Shown one piece after another: positions 17,345 to 32,173 of a stretch of 64,000 nucleotides of DNA. Each line of letters opens with the position of its first letter. Position 1 is the first letter of the stretch. The notes below the pieces were generated by a model that saw nothing but the letters and a program-made list of their open reading frames with translations, did not search any database and was not told where the DNA came from. This DNA comes from an uncultured Pseudohongiella sp. GTDB lineage: Bacteria > Pseudomonadota > Gammaproteobacteria > Pseudomonadales > Pseudohongiellaceae. The position numbers and the translations under genes are program-made. The DNA is taken from NCBI GenBank assembly GCA_951812715.1, contig OX638323.1, positions 1,488,001 through 1,552,000 on the forward strand, written 5' to 3'.

Positions 17345-18913
17345 TCATACGCTATTGACTGGTTCGTCCGCCTCATACAGGAGCGAACAATATTTCGCCG
17401 CCGAATCCGTCCAGTTGAACCTGCGCGCGGCGGCTGCCCGGCAGATGTCTTCCCAGCGCCCCGGCGAGCGGCGCTTCAGCGACAGCGCCTGTCTGAACTT
17501 GCGGACGAAGGCTTGCGCCTGAAGCGCCGGGCCGCGCCCGGCGAAAGTGAACCCGTCGATGTTGTTGGCGATCGTGTCTTTCAGACCGCCGACGCGATGC
17601 GCGAGACAGGGCTGCCCGGCGCGCATGGCCAGCATCTGGCCGATGCCACAGGGTTCGAACGAACTCGGCATGAGGAACAGGCTGCCAAGCGCGTAAATCG
17701 CCTTCGACAAAGGTTCGGAATAGCCCTTGAGGAACAGGAAATTCTCCGAGCGGGCGGCGCAGTGAGTCAGAAAGCCTTCGATTTCCGCATCGCCGCTGCC
17801 CAGCATGACGAGCGCATGATCCGGCGGCAGCGCGGCGAGAAGATTTTCCAGGCAGCTTGCGCCGTTTTCCATCGTAACCTGGAATAAAGCCGCCTTTTGC
17901 GGCGTCAGCCGCGAGATCGACGTTATCCAATGGCTTGGCGGCTGTTCGCGCCAGCGGTCCAGCCGCTCGAGGGCGATGAAATTGCTGCTGTCTACATGCG
18001 ATCCGTCACCGATCCAGGAGAAGATCTGCTGCCTCACGGCATGCAGAAATTCTTCCGAAGAGGGAGCAGCGAACTCGGGCTGACCGTATTCGCAGCCATT
18101 GAGAATTCCGCTAAGTCTGCGCGCCCGATGCGCCCGCTTGAGATCGCGCTCAAGTCCTTCGCCACCATGAAATCCGATTTCCGGATTGTTGCTCTTGCGG
18201 ATTTCTCCGGCGTATGCAGGCGAAACGGTGTGTACTTTATCGCAAAGATTGATCGCCGCGCGCACCGGGTTGAAACAGCCCGGGTAGCGGGGGTCGGCGA
18301 TTTCTTTCCTGTTGTAGGCCAAACCCGGAAACCAGGCATCCAGCGCGGATTCGTCATGACCGAATGGCCGCACGCCCTGCATGGCCAGATTGTGAATGGT
18401 GTAAACCAGCCGGATAGCGCCGAGTGGCCGATAACGCGGTTCATAGCGCGCCAGCAGCGCGACAAAGGCGGCATGCCAGTCGTGCAGATGTATGGCATCG
18501 ACGTTGCCGGGCCGGCCTTCGAGCAGCAACTGACAGGCGGCGGCGCCGAACAGCGCGAATTTGGATGCGTCGGTAGCGAACGGACGCTCCGGCGGATCGT
18601 CGCAATAGATTCGGCCCGGCCCGCCGGCGGCGATCAGTGGATGATCGAGCAACCAGCAACGCACGCCGCGGTCCGTTTGCTCATGCAAGCTGACTTCCAC
18701 CTCAAGCCGCTGCTGCCGGAAGCGCGCCTCAAGCGGCGGCCGCGGCCTGGCGCCGGTCTGCGCGGCAAAGCGACGGTAAGCGGGCATGATGATGTCCACC
18801 TCATGCCCGAGATCCGCCAATGCCCGGGGAATATCCCGGACCACATCGCCGAGACCGCCGACTTTCGCTCCCGGGATCGAGCCGTTTTCGGCGGCAATCA
18901 TGCAGATTTTCAT
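17345..18913 (-). CDS. glgA: Glycogen synthase
   Basis: 522 residues with GGAGG upstream. It uses ADP-glucose to extend alpha-1,4-glucan. The ADP-glucose binding KVGGLGDV (Lys17) starts the GT5 catalytic domain; HLHDWHAAF, YTIHNLAMQG, CDKVHTVSPAYA, and the C-terminal SSFEPCGIGQMLAMRAG and GGLKDTI follow. It is the last gene of the minus-strand glycogen block, 18 bp after pgm, and its end converges on malQ. Confidence 0.96.
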   Translation of the reverse strand: MKICMIAAENGSIPGAKVGGLGDVVRDIPRALADLGHEVDIIMPAYRRFAAQTGARPRPPLEARFRQQRLEVEVSLHEQTDRGVRCWLLDHPLIAAGGPGRIYCDDPPERPFATDASKFALFGAAACQLLLEGRPGNVDAIHLHDWHAAFVALLARYEPRYRPLGAIRLVYTIHNLAMQGVRPFGHDESALDAWFPGLAYNRKEIADPRYPGCFNPVRAAINLCDKVHTVSPAYAGEIRKSNNPEIGFHGGEGLERDLKRAHRARRLSGILNGCEYGQPEFAAPSSEEFLHAVRQQIFSWIGDGSHVDSSNFIALERLDRWREQPPSHWITSISRLTPQKAALFQVTMENGASCLENLLAALPPDHALVMLGSGDAEIEGFLTHCAARSENFLFLKGYSEPLSKAIYALGSLFLMPSSFEPCGIGQMLAMRAGQPCLAHRVGGLKDTIANNIDGFTFAGRGPALQAQAFVRKFRQALSLKRRSPGRWEDICRAAAARRFNWTDSAAKYCSLLYEADEPVNSV

Positions 18914-18930
18914 AGCGCCGCCTCCAAGCG

Positions 18931-20586
<1,656 letters not shown>

Positions 20587-21861
20587 TCAGGCATAGCCCT
20601 CGGGTTGTCCCAGCATGCCCCGGGTCACCAGAACGACCCCATTCCGCGAAACACGAAAGCCGCCGGCGATGTCCTGTTCCCGGTTGTGGCCGATGACCAT
20701 GCCGTCGGGGATCCAGCAACCGCGGTCAATGATCGCGTTATTCAGGCGGCAATTCCGGCCGATATCAACGCCCGGCAGGATTACCGAATTCTCCACGGTG
20801 CTATATGAACGTATGCGCACGTTGCTGAACAGCAGCGAGCGGCGCACCAAGGCCCCGGAAACGATACAGCCGCCGGAAACCATGGAGTCGATCGCCATGC
20901 CGCGTCGGCCATCGTCGTCGAATACGAATTTCGCCGGCGGCAGTTGCTCCTGATAGGTCCACAGCGGCCAGTCCGGATCGTAGAGATTCAACCTCGGCGC
21001 AGCGGATATGAGTTCCATGTTCGACTCCCAGAATGCATTCAGCGTGCCTACGTCCCGCCAATAGGCGCGCTCGCCGGTATCCTCGTCGCGGAACGCGAAG
21101 GCCCTGACCTGATGATCAGCGATCAGCTTTGGAATGATGTCATTGCCGAAATCGTGACTTGACGCGGGATTGCGTGAATCCTTGATGAGTTGCTCGAACA
21201 GGAACTCGGTGCGGAAAACATAGTTGCCCATGGAGGCGAGAGTGAGCTTGTCGTTGCCGGGAATCGGCGTGGGCCGCGCCGGCTTTTCCTCGAACCCGGT
21301 CACTCTGTTGTTTTCGTCGATCCGCATGACGCCAAAGGCGTTGGCCGCCTCTTCCACCGGCACTTCCAGACAGCAGACAGTCATATCGGCGCCGCTTTTC
21401 GCGTGGTCCATGAGCATTTGGGAGTAATCCATCTTGTAGACATGGTCGCCGGACAGGATCAGCACGAATTCGGGCCGCTCGGCGCGAATGATGTCGAGAT
21501 TCTGGTAGATCGCGTCCGCCGTGCCCTGGTACCAGTCGTCGGAATAACGCTGGGAAGCCGGCAGCACTTCGACGAATTCGCCGAATTCCTTCTTGAAATG
21601 GCTCCAGCCTCGCACCAGGTGACGCACCAGAGAATGCGCCTTGTATTGTGTAAGCACGCCGATGCGGCGGATGCCGGAGTTGACGCAATTCGACAGCGGG
21701 AAGTCGATGATGCGGTATTTGCCGCCGAAATAGAGAGCTGGTTTCGCCCGCCAGTTAGTCAGTTCATACAGGCGGGAACCGCGTCCTCCCGCGAGAATCA
21801 GCGCCAGGGTGGCGCGCGTGAGCCGGCTTCGGGGTGATCTGCCTTGCAATGGTTTTTGCAA
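20587..21861 (-). CDS. glgC: Glucose-1-phosphate adenylyltransferase
   Basis: About 424 residues. No ATG precedes the catalytic domain. I place the start at the TTG of 21859-21861 because GGAGG lies eight bases upstream; a TTG at 21876 would overlap that site. It makes ADP-glucose from ATP and glucose-1-phosphate. Motifs: [17 protein letters not shown] (nucleotide loop), [39 protein letters not shown] and GFEEKPARP, then a C-terminal left-handed beta helix. GlgC is normally the allosterically controlled step. Confidence 0.93.
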   Translation of the reverse strand: MQKPLQGRSPRSRLTRATLALILAGGRGSRLYELTNWRAKPALYFGGKYRIIDFPLSNCVNSGIRRIGVLTQYKAHSLVRHLVRGWSHFKKEFGEFVEVLPASQRYSDDWYQGTADAIYQNLDIIRAERPEFVLILSGDHVYKMDYSQMLMDHAKSGADMTVCCLEVPVEEAANAFGVMRIDENNRVTGFEEKPARPTPIPGNDKLTLASMGNYVFRTEFLFEQLIKDSRNPASSHDFGNDIIPKLIADHQVRAFAFRDEDTGERAYWRDVGTLNAFWESNMELISAAPRLNLYDPDWPLWTYQEQLPPAKFVFDDDGRRGMAIDSMVSGGCIVSGALVRRSLLFSNVRIRSYSTVENSVILPGVDIGRNCRLNNAIIDRGCWIPDGMVIGHNREQDIAGGFRVSRNGVVLVTRGMLGQPEGYA

Positions 21862-21942
21862 CGGTCTTGCCTCCAATGATTGGATCAGCCTCTCATGCCA
21901 ACGTTTCGGGAGTCGTCCAGATGCTCCCTTGCTATTGACTGT

Positions 21943-24396
21943 TCAATCGTTCCTGTCGGCATACCAGATGCCGTCCCGATAGTCCTTGATAGTCCGATCA
22001 CTGGAAAAGCGGCCGCTGGACGCCACATTCAGAATGCTCATTCGCGACCAGCGCGATTGGTCCGCGAATGCCTGACAGACCCTGTGCTGGGCATCGATAT
22101 AGCCACGGAAATCCGCCACCGTCATCCACGGCTCCCGGGGGCTACGAACGGCTGCGATGATAGCGTGAAACAGACCCGGATCCGCCAGGTCGAAATGCCC
22201 GCCTTTGAGCAAATTCATCACTTGCGCCAGATCGTTGTCGCCGGCGATGATTTCATCAGGCGAATATGTCAGGCGCGTGTCACGCACCTCGTCCGCGGTT
22301 AGCCCGAACAGGAAAAAGTTCTCCTCGCCAACTGCTTCGCGGATTTCGATATTGGCGCCGTCCAGGGTTCCGATAGTAAGCGCCCCGTTCATCATGAATT
22401 TCATATTGCCGGTGCCTGAAGCCTCGTTGCCGGCGGTGGAAATCTGTTCCGACAGATCCGTGCCCGGACAGATTACCTCCATGGACGTGACGCCATAGTT
22501 CGGCAGAAAGGCTACCCGCAAGAAGTCCTTGCAAGCGCTTTCCCGGTTTACCACGGTGGCGACATTGTTGATCAGTTTGATGATGTGCTTGGCCATGACA
22601 TAGCCCGGCGCCGCCTTGCCTCCAATCAGTACGCAGCGCGGCCGCAGTCCGGCGGTATCGCCGCGCAAGATGCGATTGTAGATATGAATAACATGCAGCA
22701 CGTTCAGCAGTTGCCGCTTGTATTCATGAATCCGCTTTACCTGCGCGTCGAATAGCCATTCGCTGTCGAATTCGACATCGCATTCGCGCTGTACGAGATC
22801 CGCCAGCCGCGCCTTGTTGTCCCGCCGCACGGCCATGAAGCACCGAGCGAATTCGCTGTCGTCGGCATAAGCCTTGAGACCTTTCAACTCGTTCAGGTCG
22901 CGAATCCAGCCCTCGCCGATGGCCTCCGTGACCAGTTCGCTCAAACCTCGATTGCAATGCGCCAGCCAGCGCCGGGGCGTGACGCCATTAGTCTTGCTAT
23001 TGAATTTCCGCGGCCACAACTCACAGAAATCGCGAAACAGCGTCCGCGTCAGCAGATTACTGTGCAATTCCGAGACGCCGTTGACCGAAAAGCTGCCGGC
23101 AATGCCGAGGAAGGCCATTCGCACCACCGGCCAGTCGCCGCCGCCGATGATCGACATACGCTCGCGGCGCTCGGCGTCTCCAGGCCATTTCCTTTCCACC
23201 ATGGCCAGCAAGCGCGCGTTGATCTCGTAGATGATATCGAGCAGCCGCGGCAGCAGTTGTTCGAACAGGCTGACCCGCCAAACCTCGAGCGCTTCCGGCA
23301 ACAAGGTGTGGTTGGTATACGCCATGCAGTTCACGGTGATATCCCAGGCTTCGTCCCAGCTCAGCCCATGATCGTCCATGAACAGGCGCATCAGTTCGGC
23401 GATCGCGATCGTGGGGTGAGTATCGTTCAACTGGAAGACATTTTTTTCCGCGAAGCCGCTGAAATCCGTGCCGTAGTCCCGAGTCCAGCGCCAGATCACG
23501 TCCTGCAAGCTCGCCGAGGCCAGAAAATATTGCTGGCGCAGCCGCAGTTCCTTGCCGGCCTCGCTGGCGTCATTGGGATAAAGCACCATGGTGATCTGCT
23601 CGGCAAGATTCTTTGCCGCTACCGCGTCGGTGTAACCGCCGGCGTTGAATTCTTCGAGGTTGAACTCGTCGGTGGCTTCGGACTTCCACAAGCGCAAGGT
23701 GTTGACCGTATCGTTGCGGTAGCCGGGAATCGGCAGGTCATAGGGAACGGCGAGCACGTCCAGGGTGTCTATCCAGCGGATCTGCAATTCGCCGTTCTCG
23801 TTCTGCTGTTTTTCGAGCCGGCCAAAAAATTTCACTCGCCTGCTGGCGTCGGGACTTTCGATCTCCCATGGATTGCCGTAACGCAGCCAGGGGTCGGGTT
23901 GCTCCACCTGATTGCCGTCCTGGAGGGTCTGACGGAACATGCCGTACTCGTAGCGGATGCCGTACCCGGTAACGGGGATTTCCAGGGTTGCGCAACTGTC
24001 GAGAAAGCAAGCCGCGAGGCGGCCGAGTCCGCCATTGCCGAGGCCGGCGTCGGCCTCCTCGCTTTGCAGCTGTTCCAGCCGGCAGGAATAGGACTTGAGC
24101 GCTTCCTTGACCTCGTCTTCGATGCAGAGGTTGAACAAGGCATTGGTCAACGTGCGGCCCATCAGGAATTCCATGGACAGATAGCTGACTCGCTTGACCT
24201 TGTACCGGCGATAGCGCTCACGGGTAGCGCGCCAACGGCCGATCATGCGGTCGCGCACGGTGATCGCCAACGCGGTGTAGAGGTAGTGGTGAGATTCGCC
24301 AATCTCGTCGCGGCCGAGAGTGAATTCGAAATGATGTCTCAAGTCGCGGCTGATGTCTTCGGCGGAATCTTCGGGTGCGTACGAATTGTCATTCAT
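21943..24396 (-). CDS. glgP: Glycogen phosphorylase
   Basis: 817 residues, normal length. It phosphorolyses alpha-1,4-glucan to glucose-1-phosphate using pyridoxal phosphate. Motifs: YLSMEFLMGRTLTNAL, EEADAGLGNGGLGRLAACFLD, GYGIRYEYGMF, NDTHPTIAIAELMR, KTNGVTPRRWL, KRIHEYKRQLLN, and the PLP-lysine region EASGTGNMKFMMNGALTIGTLDG. The start overlaps the glgX stop (ATGA). The products can re-enter glycolysis through Pgm and Pgi in the same block. Confidence 0.97.
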   Translation of the reverse strand: MNDNSYAPEDSAEDISRDLRHHFEFTLGRDEIGESHHYLYTALAITVRDRMIGRWRATRERYRRYKVKRVSYLSMEFLMGRTLTNALFNLCIEDEVKEALKSYSCRLEQLQSEEADAGLGNGGLGRLAACFLDSCATLEIPVTGYGIRYEYGMFRQTLQDGNQVEQPDPWLRYGNPWEIESPDASRRVKFFGRLEKQQNENGELQIRWIDTLDVLAVPYDLPIPGYRNDTVNTLRLWKSEATDEFNLEEFNAGGYTDAVAAKNLAEQITMVLYPNDASEAGKELRLRQQYFLASASLQDVIWRWTRDYGTDFSGFAEKNVFQLNDTHPTIAIAELMRLFMDDHGLSWDEAWDITVNCMAYTNHTLLPEALEVWRVSLFEQLLPRLLDIIYEINARLLAMVERKWPGDAERRERMSIIGGGDWPVVRMAFLGIAGSFSVNGVSELHSNLLTRTLFRDFCELWPRKFNSKTNGVTPRRWLAHCNRGLSELVTEAIGEGWIRDLNELKGLKAYADDSEFARCFMAVRRDNKARLADLVQRECDVEFDSEWLFDAQVKRIHEYKRQLLNVLHVIHIYNRILRGDTAGLRPRCVLIGGKAAPGYVMAKHIIKLINNVATVVNRESACKDFLRVAFLPNYGVTSMEVICPGTDLSEQISTAGNEASGTGNMKFMMNGALTIGTLDGANIEIREAVGEENFFLFGLTADEVRDTRLTYSPDEIIAGDNDLAQVMNLLKGGHFDLADPGLFHAIIAAVRSPREPWMTVADFRGYIDAQHRVCQAFADQSRWSRMSILNVASSGRFSSDRTIKDYRDGIWYADRND

Positions 24397-26521
24397 GAAG
24401 GCTCGCCCTCACTCCCTTGCTCGCTTGCTTCAAGAGGTGGGTTGCCGAGAATCCTGATCGATTGGGCGGGCAATCCGATTCTGGCGCCAGCGGTGAATTC
24501 CGCTCCCACTCTTGCCTGTTCCGTGGCGGCCGTATCAATAATCATTTTCCAGATTCCTTCGGGCCAGGCCGGCAAGCAATAATTTTCGTCATCGCCCGAG
24601 GCATTGAAGATGACCAGCAAGTGCCGCGAGTCCCGGCCGTCGCGTTCGGTTAGCAGGTAGCCCAGCACTCGGCGGTCATGCTGGTGCCAATGTTCGTCGC
24701 TCATCGGCGTTCCGTCGCTGGTCAGCCATTGAATGCCGTCATTGCCGGTTCCATCGGGGCGATGCCGGTATTCGCTTGCCTGCAAGGCCGGGAAGCGCCG
24801 CCGCAACGCCAGCAATTCGCGGCTGAATTCCTGCAATTCCCGGCCCCGCGGCGCGATTCCTTCCCAGTCGATCCAGTTCAGGCGGCTGTCGTGACACCAG
24901 GCGTTGTTGTTGCCGCATTGGCCACGGCCGAATTCATCTCCCGCGGTCAGCATCGGCACGCCATGGGATACCGCCAATGTTGCCAGCAAATTGCGTTGCC
25001 GGCGCCAGCGGCGCGCATCGATTTCAGGATCATCCGATGGGCCTTCCACACCGTGATTGTCGCTGAAATTGCTGTCGTGCCCGTCCTGGTTCCGTTCCTG
25101 ATTCGCTTCGTTGTGGCGTTGCTCGAAGCTCACGAGATCGCGCAAGGTAAAACCGTCATGGGAAGCGGCGTAATTGACGCTCGCCCAGGGCCTGCGCCCG
25201 GCATGTTCGAACAGATCGCCCGAGCCATGCAGTCGCCGCGCCAGTTCCGGCAATTGTTCCGGATCGCCGCGCCAGAAGCGCCGGATGGTATCACGATAGC
25301 GATCGTTCCACTCGCTCCAGCCCGGGGGGAATCCGCCGAGCTGATAACCGCCCGGACCGATATCCCAGGGCTCGGCGATCAGCTTGACTCCGGCAAGTAC
25401 GGGGTCTTGCGCCAGAGACTGGAAAAACGGCGCGTAGGGGTCGAAGCCGCGTTCCCTGCGCCCGAGGATGGAAGCCAGATCGAAGCGGAAACCATCCACT
25501 CCCATTTCCTCCGCCCAATAACGCAAGCTGTCCATGATCAGTCGCAACACCTGGGGATGACCGATATTGATAGTGTTTCCGCAGCCGCTGTCATTGACGT
25601 AGAACCGCCGGTCGCCGGGCAGCAACTGGTAGTACGAACGATTGTCGATGCCCTTGAAACTGAGCGTCGGCCCGAGATGACCTCCTTCGCAGGTATGGTT
25701 GTAGACGACATCGAGGATGACTTCGAGTCCAGCCTCATGAAAGCGGTTGACCATGTCCCGGAAGCCGGCGGCGCCGCCCGCTCCAAGATAACCGGGATGC
25801 GGGCAGAAGAAATTCAGGCTGTTGTAACCCCAGTAATTGCCCAGGCCCTTGTCGCGCATGCCAAAATCGTCAATGAAGGCATGCACCGGCATCAATTCCA
25901 CGCTGGTGATTCCAAGCGCTTTCAGATAGGCGATTGGCCCGGGTTGCGCCAATCCCGCGAAAGTGCCGCGCAGCGGCCGGGGCACATCGGGATGCAACCA
26001 GGTGAAGCCCTTGACGTGACATTCGTAGATTACGGATTGCGGCCAAGGGGTCAGGGGCCGGCGGCGGGCCGGCGGCGGCGCGTTTTCCGCCGTCACTACC
26101 GCCTTGGGCATATGGTCGGCGTTATCGCTGTCATCCGGCGCCAGATCCTGATCGGGATGCCCGAGCCGATAGCCGAACTGCGACGGATCCCAGCGGAATT
26201 CGCCCGCCAGTTCCCGGGCATAGGGATCAAGCAGCAGTTTGGCGGGATTGAATCGATGGCCCGCATGGGGGGCGTAGGGGCCGTAAACCCGATAGCCGTA
26301 ACAGGCGCCGGCCGGCAATCCGGGAATGTAACCATGCCATACGCCATGGGTCTGTTCCGGCAGGAACACCCGGTCGCGCAGATTCGCGCCCTGCTCGTCG
26401 TAGAGGCACAATTCGACCGCCTCGGCGTGGGCTGAAAACAGCGCGAACCGCGTTCCCTCGCCATCGAAACGGGCGCCCATTACGCTGGGATCGCCAGCTT
26501 CGATGCTTCGACCGAATTCCG

Positions 26522-26525
<4 letters not shown>
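24393..26525 (-). CDS. glgX: Glycogen debranching enzyme (GH13, GlgX type)
   Basis: 710 residues from the ATG at 26525, which overlaps the glgB stop; the open frame runs on to 26732 but that part is antisense-like filler within glgB. It cleaves alpha-1,6 branches of limit dextrin. An N-terminal CBM48 (GARFDGEGTRFALFSAHAEAVELCLYD) precedes the barrel, with VILDVVYNHTCEG, GVDGFRFDLASILGR (nucleophile Asp), LIAEPWDIGPGGYQ (acid Glu) and YAASHDGFTLRDLVSF. It lies between glgB and glgP with 4-base overlaps on both sides. Confidence 0.96.
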
Positions 26526-28411
<1,886 letters not shown>

Positions 28412-28415
28412 GGGA

Positions 28416-29999
28416 TTACCAGCGCAGCCTGTCGAGCAGATACCGGGCTCCGGCATCAAGTTGACCTTGGTCATTACCAATATCAAGCAATTCCCGTGCC
28501 AGTTCCTTGCCCAATTCGACGCCCCATTGATCGAAGGAATTGATATTCCACAAGCTGCCTTGCACGAACACCTTGTGCTCGTAAAGCGCGATCAGCGCGC
28601 CGAAAGACTCCGGCGTCAGCCGGTCGAGCAGCAACACGTTCGAAGGACGATTGCCGGGATAAATGCGCCAGGGAGGCAGTTTGTCGGATTGTCTGCCCTG
28701 CATCAGTGCAGCGGATTGGGCAACCATGTTGGCGAGCAAAACCCGATGGTGCCGCGGCGAACTGAGCGCGTCTTCGCCAAGACCGATGAAATCCACTGGA
28801 ATCAGGTGGGTTCCCTGGTGCAGCAACTGAAAGAAGCTATGCTGTCCGTTGGCGCCGGTCAGACCCCAAACGATGGGCCCGGTGGTCTGGCGAACCTGTT
28901 CGCCCGCGACTGTCACCGACTTGCCATTACTTTCCATGTCGAGTTGCTGCAAGTAGAACGGCAATTGCAGCAGGCGCTCGCAATAGGGAATTACCGCATG
29001 ACTTTCGGCTTCCAGGAAGTTGGCGTACCAGAGGCCAAGCAGCGCCAGAATCACCGGCATGTTGCGCTCGGCCGGCGCGGTGCGGAAATGCCGATCCATG
29101 CTTCGGGCGCCTTCGAGCATGCGAGCAAAGTTATCGTATCCCGTGGAGATCGAGATAGTTAGCCCGATCGAGGACCATAGCGAATAGCGGCCGCCAACCC
29201 AGTCTCCGAACAGCAATAGTTGTTGTTCCGGTATGCCTGCCTGCATCGCCCTGGCCGGCGCGGCGGTGACGCCGATGAAATGGGGCGAGGCAAAGGGATT
29301 CACGATGCCCAGGCGGTCGCGGAACCACTGCGCCGCGGTTTTCGCGTTGAGCAGGGTTTCCTGGGTGGTAAATGATTTGCTGGAAACGATAACCAGCGTG
29401 GTTTCCGGGTCGAGTTCACGCAACAGGGAGTGAATCGGCTCGCCATCGACATTGCTGAGAAAATGACAGCGGATCCGCTCGTGGGCGAATTCTTTCAGCG
29501 CCTCGCAGGCCAGCTTCGGCCCGAGGTCGGAACCGCCGATGCCAAGATTGACCACATCGCGCACCGGCTTGCCGGTAATGCCCAGCCATTCGCCGGCGCG
29601 AATTCGATCGCTGACTTCCCTGATTCGCTGCTTTTGAACCGTGATCCCGGCGGCCAGATCGTCCAAGCCGTCTGCGCGTAACTCTTCCGTTCGCGCGCGA
29701 AGAGCGGCATGCAACACCGGTCGTTGCTCCGTCGTATTGATCGCCTCACCCCGAAACATCGCCTCCCGGTGAGTGGCCAGGGGCGAGGACTCCGCCAATT
29801 CCGTCAGCGTGTCCAGAATTTCATCGGTGACCAGATTGCGGGAGTAATCCAGATAGAGGCCGGCGGCCTCCAATTGATAACTGGTGGCGCGCTCCCGGTC
29901 GAGTAGCCCGGCAAATTTCATCTTGCCGGCAGACGCCGCCAGACTCTTCAGCCGCAGCCATTGCCGCGCGGCGGTGATATCGAACTTCTCGCTTGTCAT
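28416..29999 (-). CDS. pgi: Glucose-6-phosphate isomerase
   Basis: 527 residues. It interconverts glucose-6-phosphate and fructose-6-phosphate. Signatures: VNLGIGGSDLGPKLACEAL, SSKSFTTQETLLNAK, DWVGGRYSLWSSIGL, GANGQHSFFQLLHQGT and SFDQWGVELGKELA. It stands between pgl and glgB, joining the oxidative hexose-phosphate genes to the glycogen genes. Confidence 0.97.
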   Translation of the reverse strand: MTSEKFDITAARQWLRLKSLAASAGKMKFAGLLDRERATSYQLEAAGLYLDYSRNLVTDEILDTLTELAESSPLATHREAMFRGEAINTTEQRPVLHAALRARTEELRADGLDDLAAGITVQKQRIREVSDRIRAGEWLGITGKPVRDVVNLGIGGSDLGPKLACEALKEFAHERIRCHFLSNVDGEPIHSLLRELDPETTLVIVSSKSFTTQETLLNAKTAAQWFRDRLGIVNPFASPHFIGVTAAPARAMQAGIPEQQLLLFGDWVGGRYSLWSSIGLTISISTGYDNFARMLEGARSMDRHFRTAPAERNMPVILALLGLWYANFLEAESHAVIPYCERLLQLPFYLQQLDMESNGKSVTVAGEQVRQTTGPIVWGLTGANGQHSFFQLLHQGTHLIPVDFIGLGEDALSSPRHHRVLLANMVAQSAALMQGRQSDKLPPWRIYPGNRPSNVLLLDRLTPESFGALIALYEHKVFVQGSLWNINSFDQWGVELGKELARELLDIGNDQGQLDAGARYLLDRLRW

Positions 30000-30033
30000 A
30001 GTCCGGAACCCCGCGCTGCTGTTGCCGGCCGCA

Positions 30034-30732
30034 TCAGGCTGCCCAATAGAGTGTCACCGGAACGAGCTGTTGGTTGAACACAGCGGCGATCGGCGCTACA
30101 TCGGGCCGGTTTTCGCGGCGCGCGCGCTCGGCCACGGACATTTTATCCCGGCCGGTAATATGCAGATATATTCGCCTGCTGTTCAATAACCGTTGCAAAG
30201 TCATGCTCATGCGTTGCCAGGGCGCGGCGGGTGGCGTGATCGCGATGCATTGCCTGCCGGAGGCGGGATCAAGGCCCCGCGACAGTTCATTTGTGCCGGG
30301 AAACAAGGACGCGGTATGGCCGTCAGCGCCCATGCCCAATAGCACCAGGTCAAACGGACCGAACGCCGCCAGAACCTGGTCCAGTTCCCCTTCCGCTGCT
30401 CGCGCATCGGCGTGTTTGGTTTTCAGCGAAACCAACCTAGCGGCCGAGGCCTTGTTGATCAGCAAGCGCTTGCGAATCAGGTTTTCGTTACTGTGCTCAT
30501 GGGCAGGATCCAGCCAGCGCTCGTCGGCGGGAAGCACGGTGATTTTCTCCCATGGCAGTTCCGCCTTCGCCAGCAACCCGAAGAGATCGTGTGGAGTAGA
30601 GCCGCCCGAGACCACCAGGGTGGCTTCGCCCCGGGCTTCTATCGCCCCGGCAAGAATGCCGGTCACATCTTCGCTCAGCTTCCGGTCCAGTGCCTCTCTG
30701 CTCTCGAAAAAACGCCCCGTGTCTTCATTCAT
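30034..30732 (-). CDS. pgl: 6-phosphogluconolactonase
   Basis: 232 residues from the ATG at 30732, eight bases inside the end of zwf; an in-frame ATG at 30756 would overlap zwf further. It hydrolyses 6-phosphogluconolactone. Family motifs: VVSGGSTPHDLFGLLA, LPADERWLDPAHEHSNENLIRK, DLVLLGMGADGHTASLFPG and RRIYLHITG. It completes the zwf-pgl-edd route to 2-keto-3-deoxy-6-phosphogluconate. Confidence 0.94.
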   Translation of the reverse strand: MNEDTGRFFESREALDRKLSEDVTGILAGAIEARGEATLVVSGGSTPHDLFGLLAKAELPWEKITVLPADERWLDPAHEHSNENLIRKRLLINKASAARLVSLKTKHADARAAEGELDQVLAAFGPFDLVLLGMGADGHTASLFPGTNELSRGLDPASGRQCIAITPPAAPWQRMSMTLQRLLNSRRIYLHITGRDKMSVAERARRENRPDVAPIAAVFNQQLVPVTLYWAA

Positions 30733-32173
30733 TCCAGCTTCTGCCATCCCTTTCAATCATCATCTCGCTCTTGCCCGGTCCCCAGGAACCCGCGGGATAG
30801 GTTTTCAGTTCAACCGCCTGCTGATTCCAGGCTGAAATCAGCGAATCGCACCAGCGCCAGGACTGCTCGACTTCGTCACGACCGACGAACAGGGACTGAT
30901 CGCCTTTAATTACGTCGAGCAGCAGACGTTCATAGGCGTCAGGAATCCGGTCCATGCCTGAAGAACCCAGAAAATCAAGATCGAGATTCTGGCGCACCAA
31001 CGCCATTTTCTCTTTCAGGCTTTGCAGTTTGGAGACCATCTGCATTTCGATACCTTCGTTAGGTTGAAGACGTATCACCAGCCGGTTTGGAATATTCTGC
31101 CCCGATGAAAAGATATTGTGCGGCAGGCTTTTGTAGCAAATCACGATTTCGGTGAGTTTATCCGGCATACGCTTGCCGGTGCGCAAATAGAAAGGCACTC
31201 CCGCCCAGCGCCAGTTGTCAATGAACGCCTTGATGGCGACGAAAGTTTCGGCCTTGCTATTCTTCTTCACAACCCCCGGCTCATCGAGATATCCCTGCAC
31301 CGGCTGACCGCGATGCCAGCCCGCGCCGTAGCGACCGCGCACGGAGTGGGTGGCTACGTTGCCGTTGTCGATCGGTCGCAGGGCTCGCAGGATCTTAATT
31401 TTCTCCTCGCGGATACTTTCCGCGGTCATGGAATTAGGCGGTTCCATGGCTACCAGGCAGAGCAATTGCATGAGGTGGCTTTGCACCATATCGCGCAATT
31501 GTCCGAACTTGTCATAGTACGAACGGCCTTCGATGCCTACATCTTCGGCGACCGTAATCTGCACATGATCGATACAGCTCTGATCCCACTGGGTATTGAT
31601 AAAGCGGTTCGCGAAGCGCAGCACCAGCAAGTTCTGTACCGTTTCCTTGCCCAGGTAATGATCGATGCGATAGATACTTTCTTCCGGGAAACAGTCGCCG
31701 ACGACGCCGTTTACCTTGCGGCAACTGTCGAGATCATGGCCGATGGGTTTTTCCAGCACAATGCGGCAGTCGCCGCGCAGACAATCGCTGTTGCCGAGAT
31801 TGGCGCAGATCTTCTCGAACAGGTCGGGCACGGTAGCAAGATAGAAAATGCTCGTGTGCGATTCCGACATCCAATCTGAAAGCGCGTCGTATTGCTCCGG
31901 TTCGCTGAAATCGATTTTCAGATAGCTGAAGCGCTTGCAGAATTTTCTCCAGATTTTCCCGGACCAGCGGCCGCCACCGATGATCGGTCCGACCTTGGTT
32001 TCGAGACTTTCGAGATACTCTGCCAAAGAAACATCATCTCTGGCCAGGGACAGGATTCTGAGCCGTTCCGGCAGCAGTTGGCTGCCTTCGAGGTCGTACA
32101 GTGCAGGGTATAGCTTACGCGAAGCCAGATCGCTGTTAGCGCCGAAAACGATCAGGTCGGTATTCTTGCTCAT
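30725..32173 (-). CDS. zwf: Glucose-6-phosphate 1-dehydrogenase
   Basis: 482 residues from the ATG at 32173, with GGGAGA upstream and a 4-base overlap with edd. It oxidises glucose-6-phosphate with NADP+. The start [20 protein letters not shown] is a slightly altered dinucleotide fold (GASGDLA in most homologues; here GANSDLA). The active-site block [21 protein letters not shown] contains the catalytic His, and [11 protein letters not shown] is conserved. Confidence 0.96.
   Translation of the reverse strand: MSKNTDLIVFGANSDLASRKLYPALYDLEGSQLLPERLRILSLARDDVSLAEYLESLETKVGPIIGGGRWSGKIWRKFCKRFSYLKIDFSEPEQYDALSDWMSESHTSIFYLATVPDLFEKICANLGNSDCLRGDCRIVLEKPIGHDLDSCRKVNGVVGDCFPEESIYRIDHYLGKETVQNLLVLRFANRFINTQWDQSCIDHVQITVAEDVGIEGRSYYDKFGQLRDMVQSHLMQLLCLVAMEPPNSMTAESIREEKIKILRALRPIDNGNVATHSVRGRYGAGWHRGQPVQGYLDEPGVVKKNSKAETFVAIKAFIDNWRWAGVPFYLRTGKRMPDKLTEIVICYKSLPHNIFSSGQNIPNRLVIRLQPNEGIEMQMVSKLQSLKEKMALVRQNLDLDFLGSSGMDRIPDAYERLLLDVIKGDQSLFVGRDEVEQSWRWCDSLISAWNQQAVELKTYPAGSWGPGKSEMMIERDGRSWNE

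Noticed and set aside
22957..26435. Two long plus-strand open frames (541 and 585 residues) opposite glgP and glgX
   Set aside because: Both lie wholly inside strongly supported enzymes on the other strand and lack recognisable motifs.
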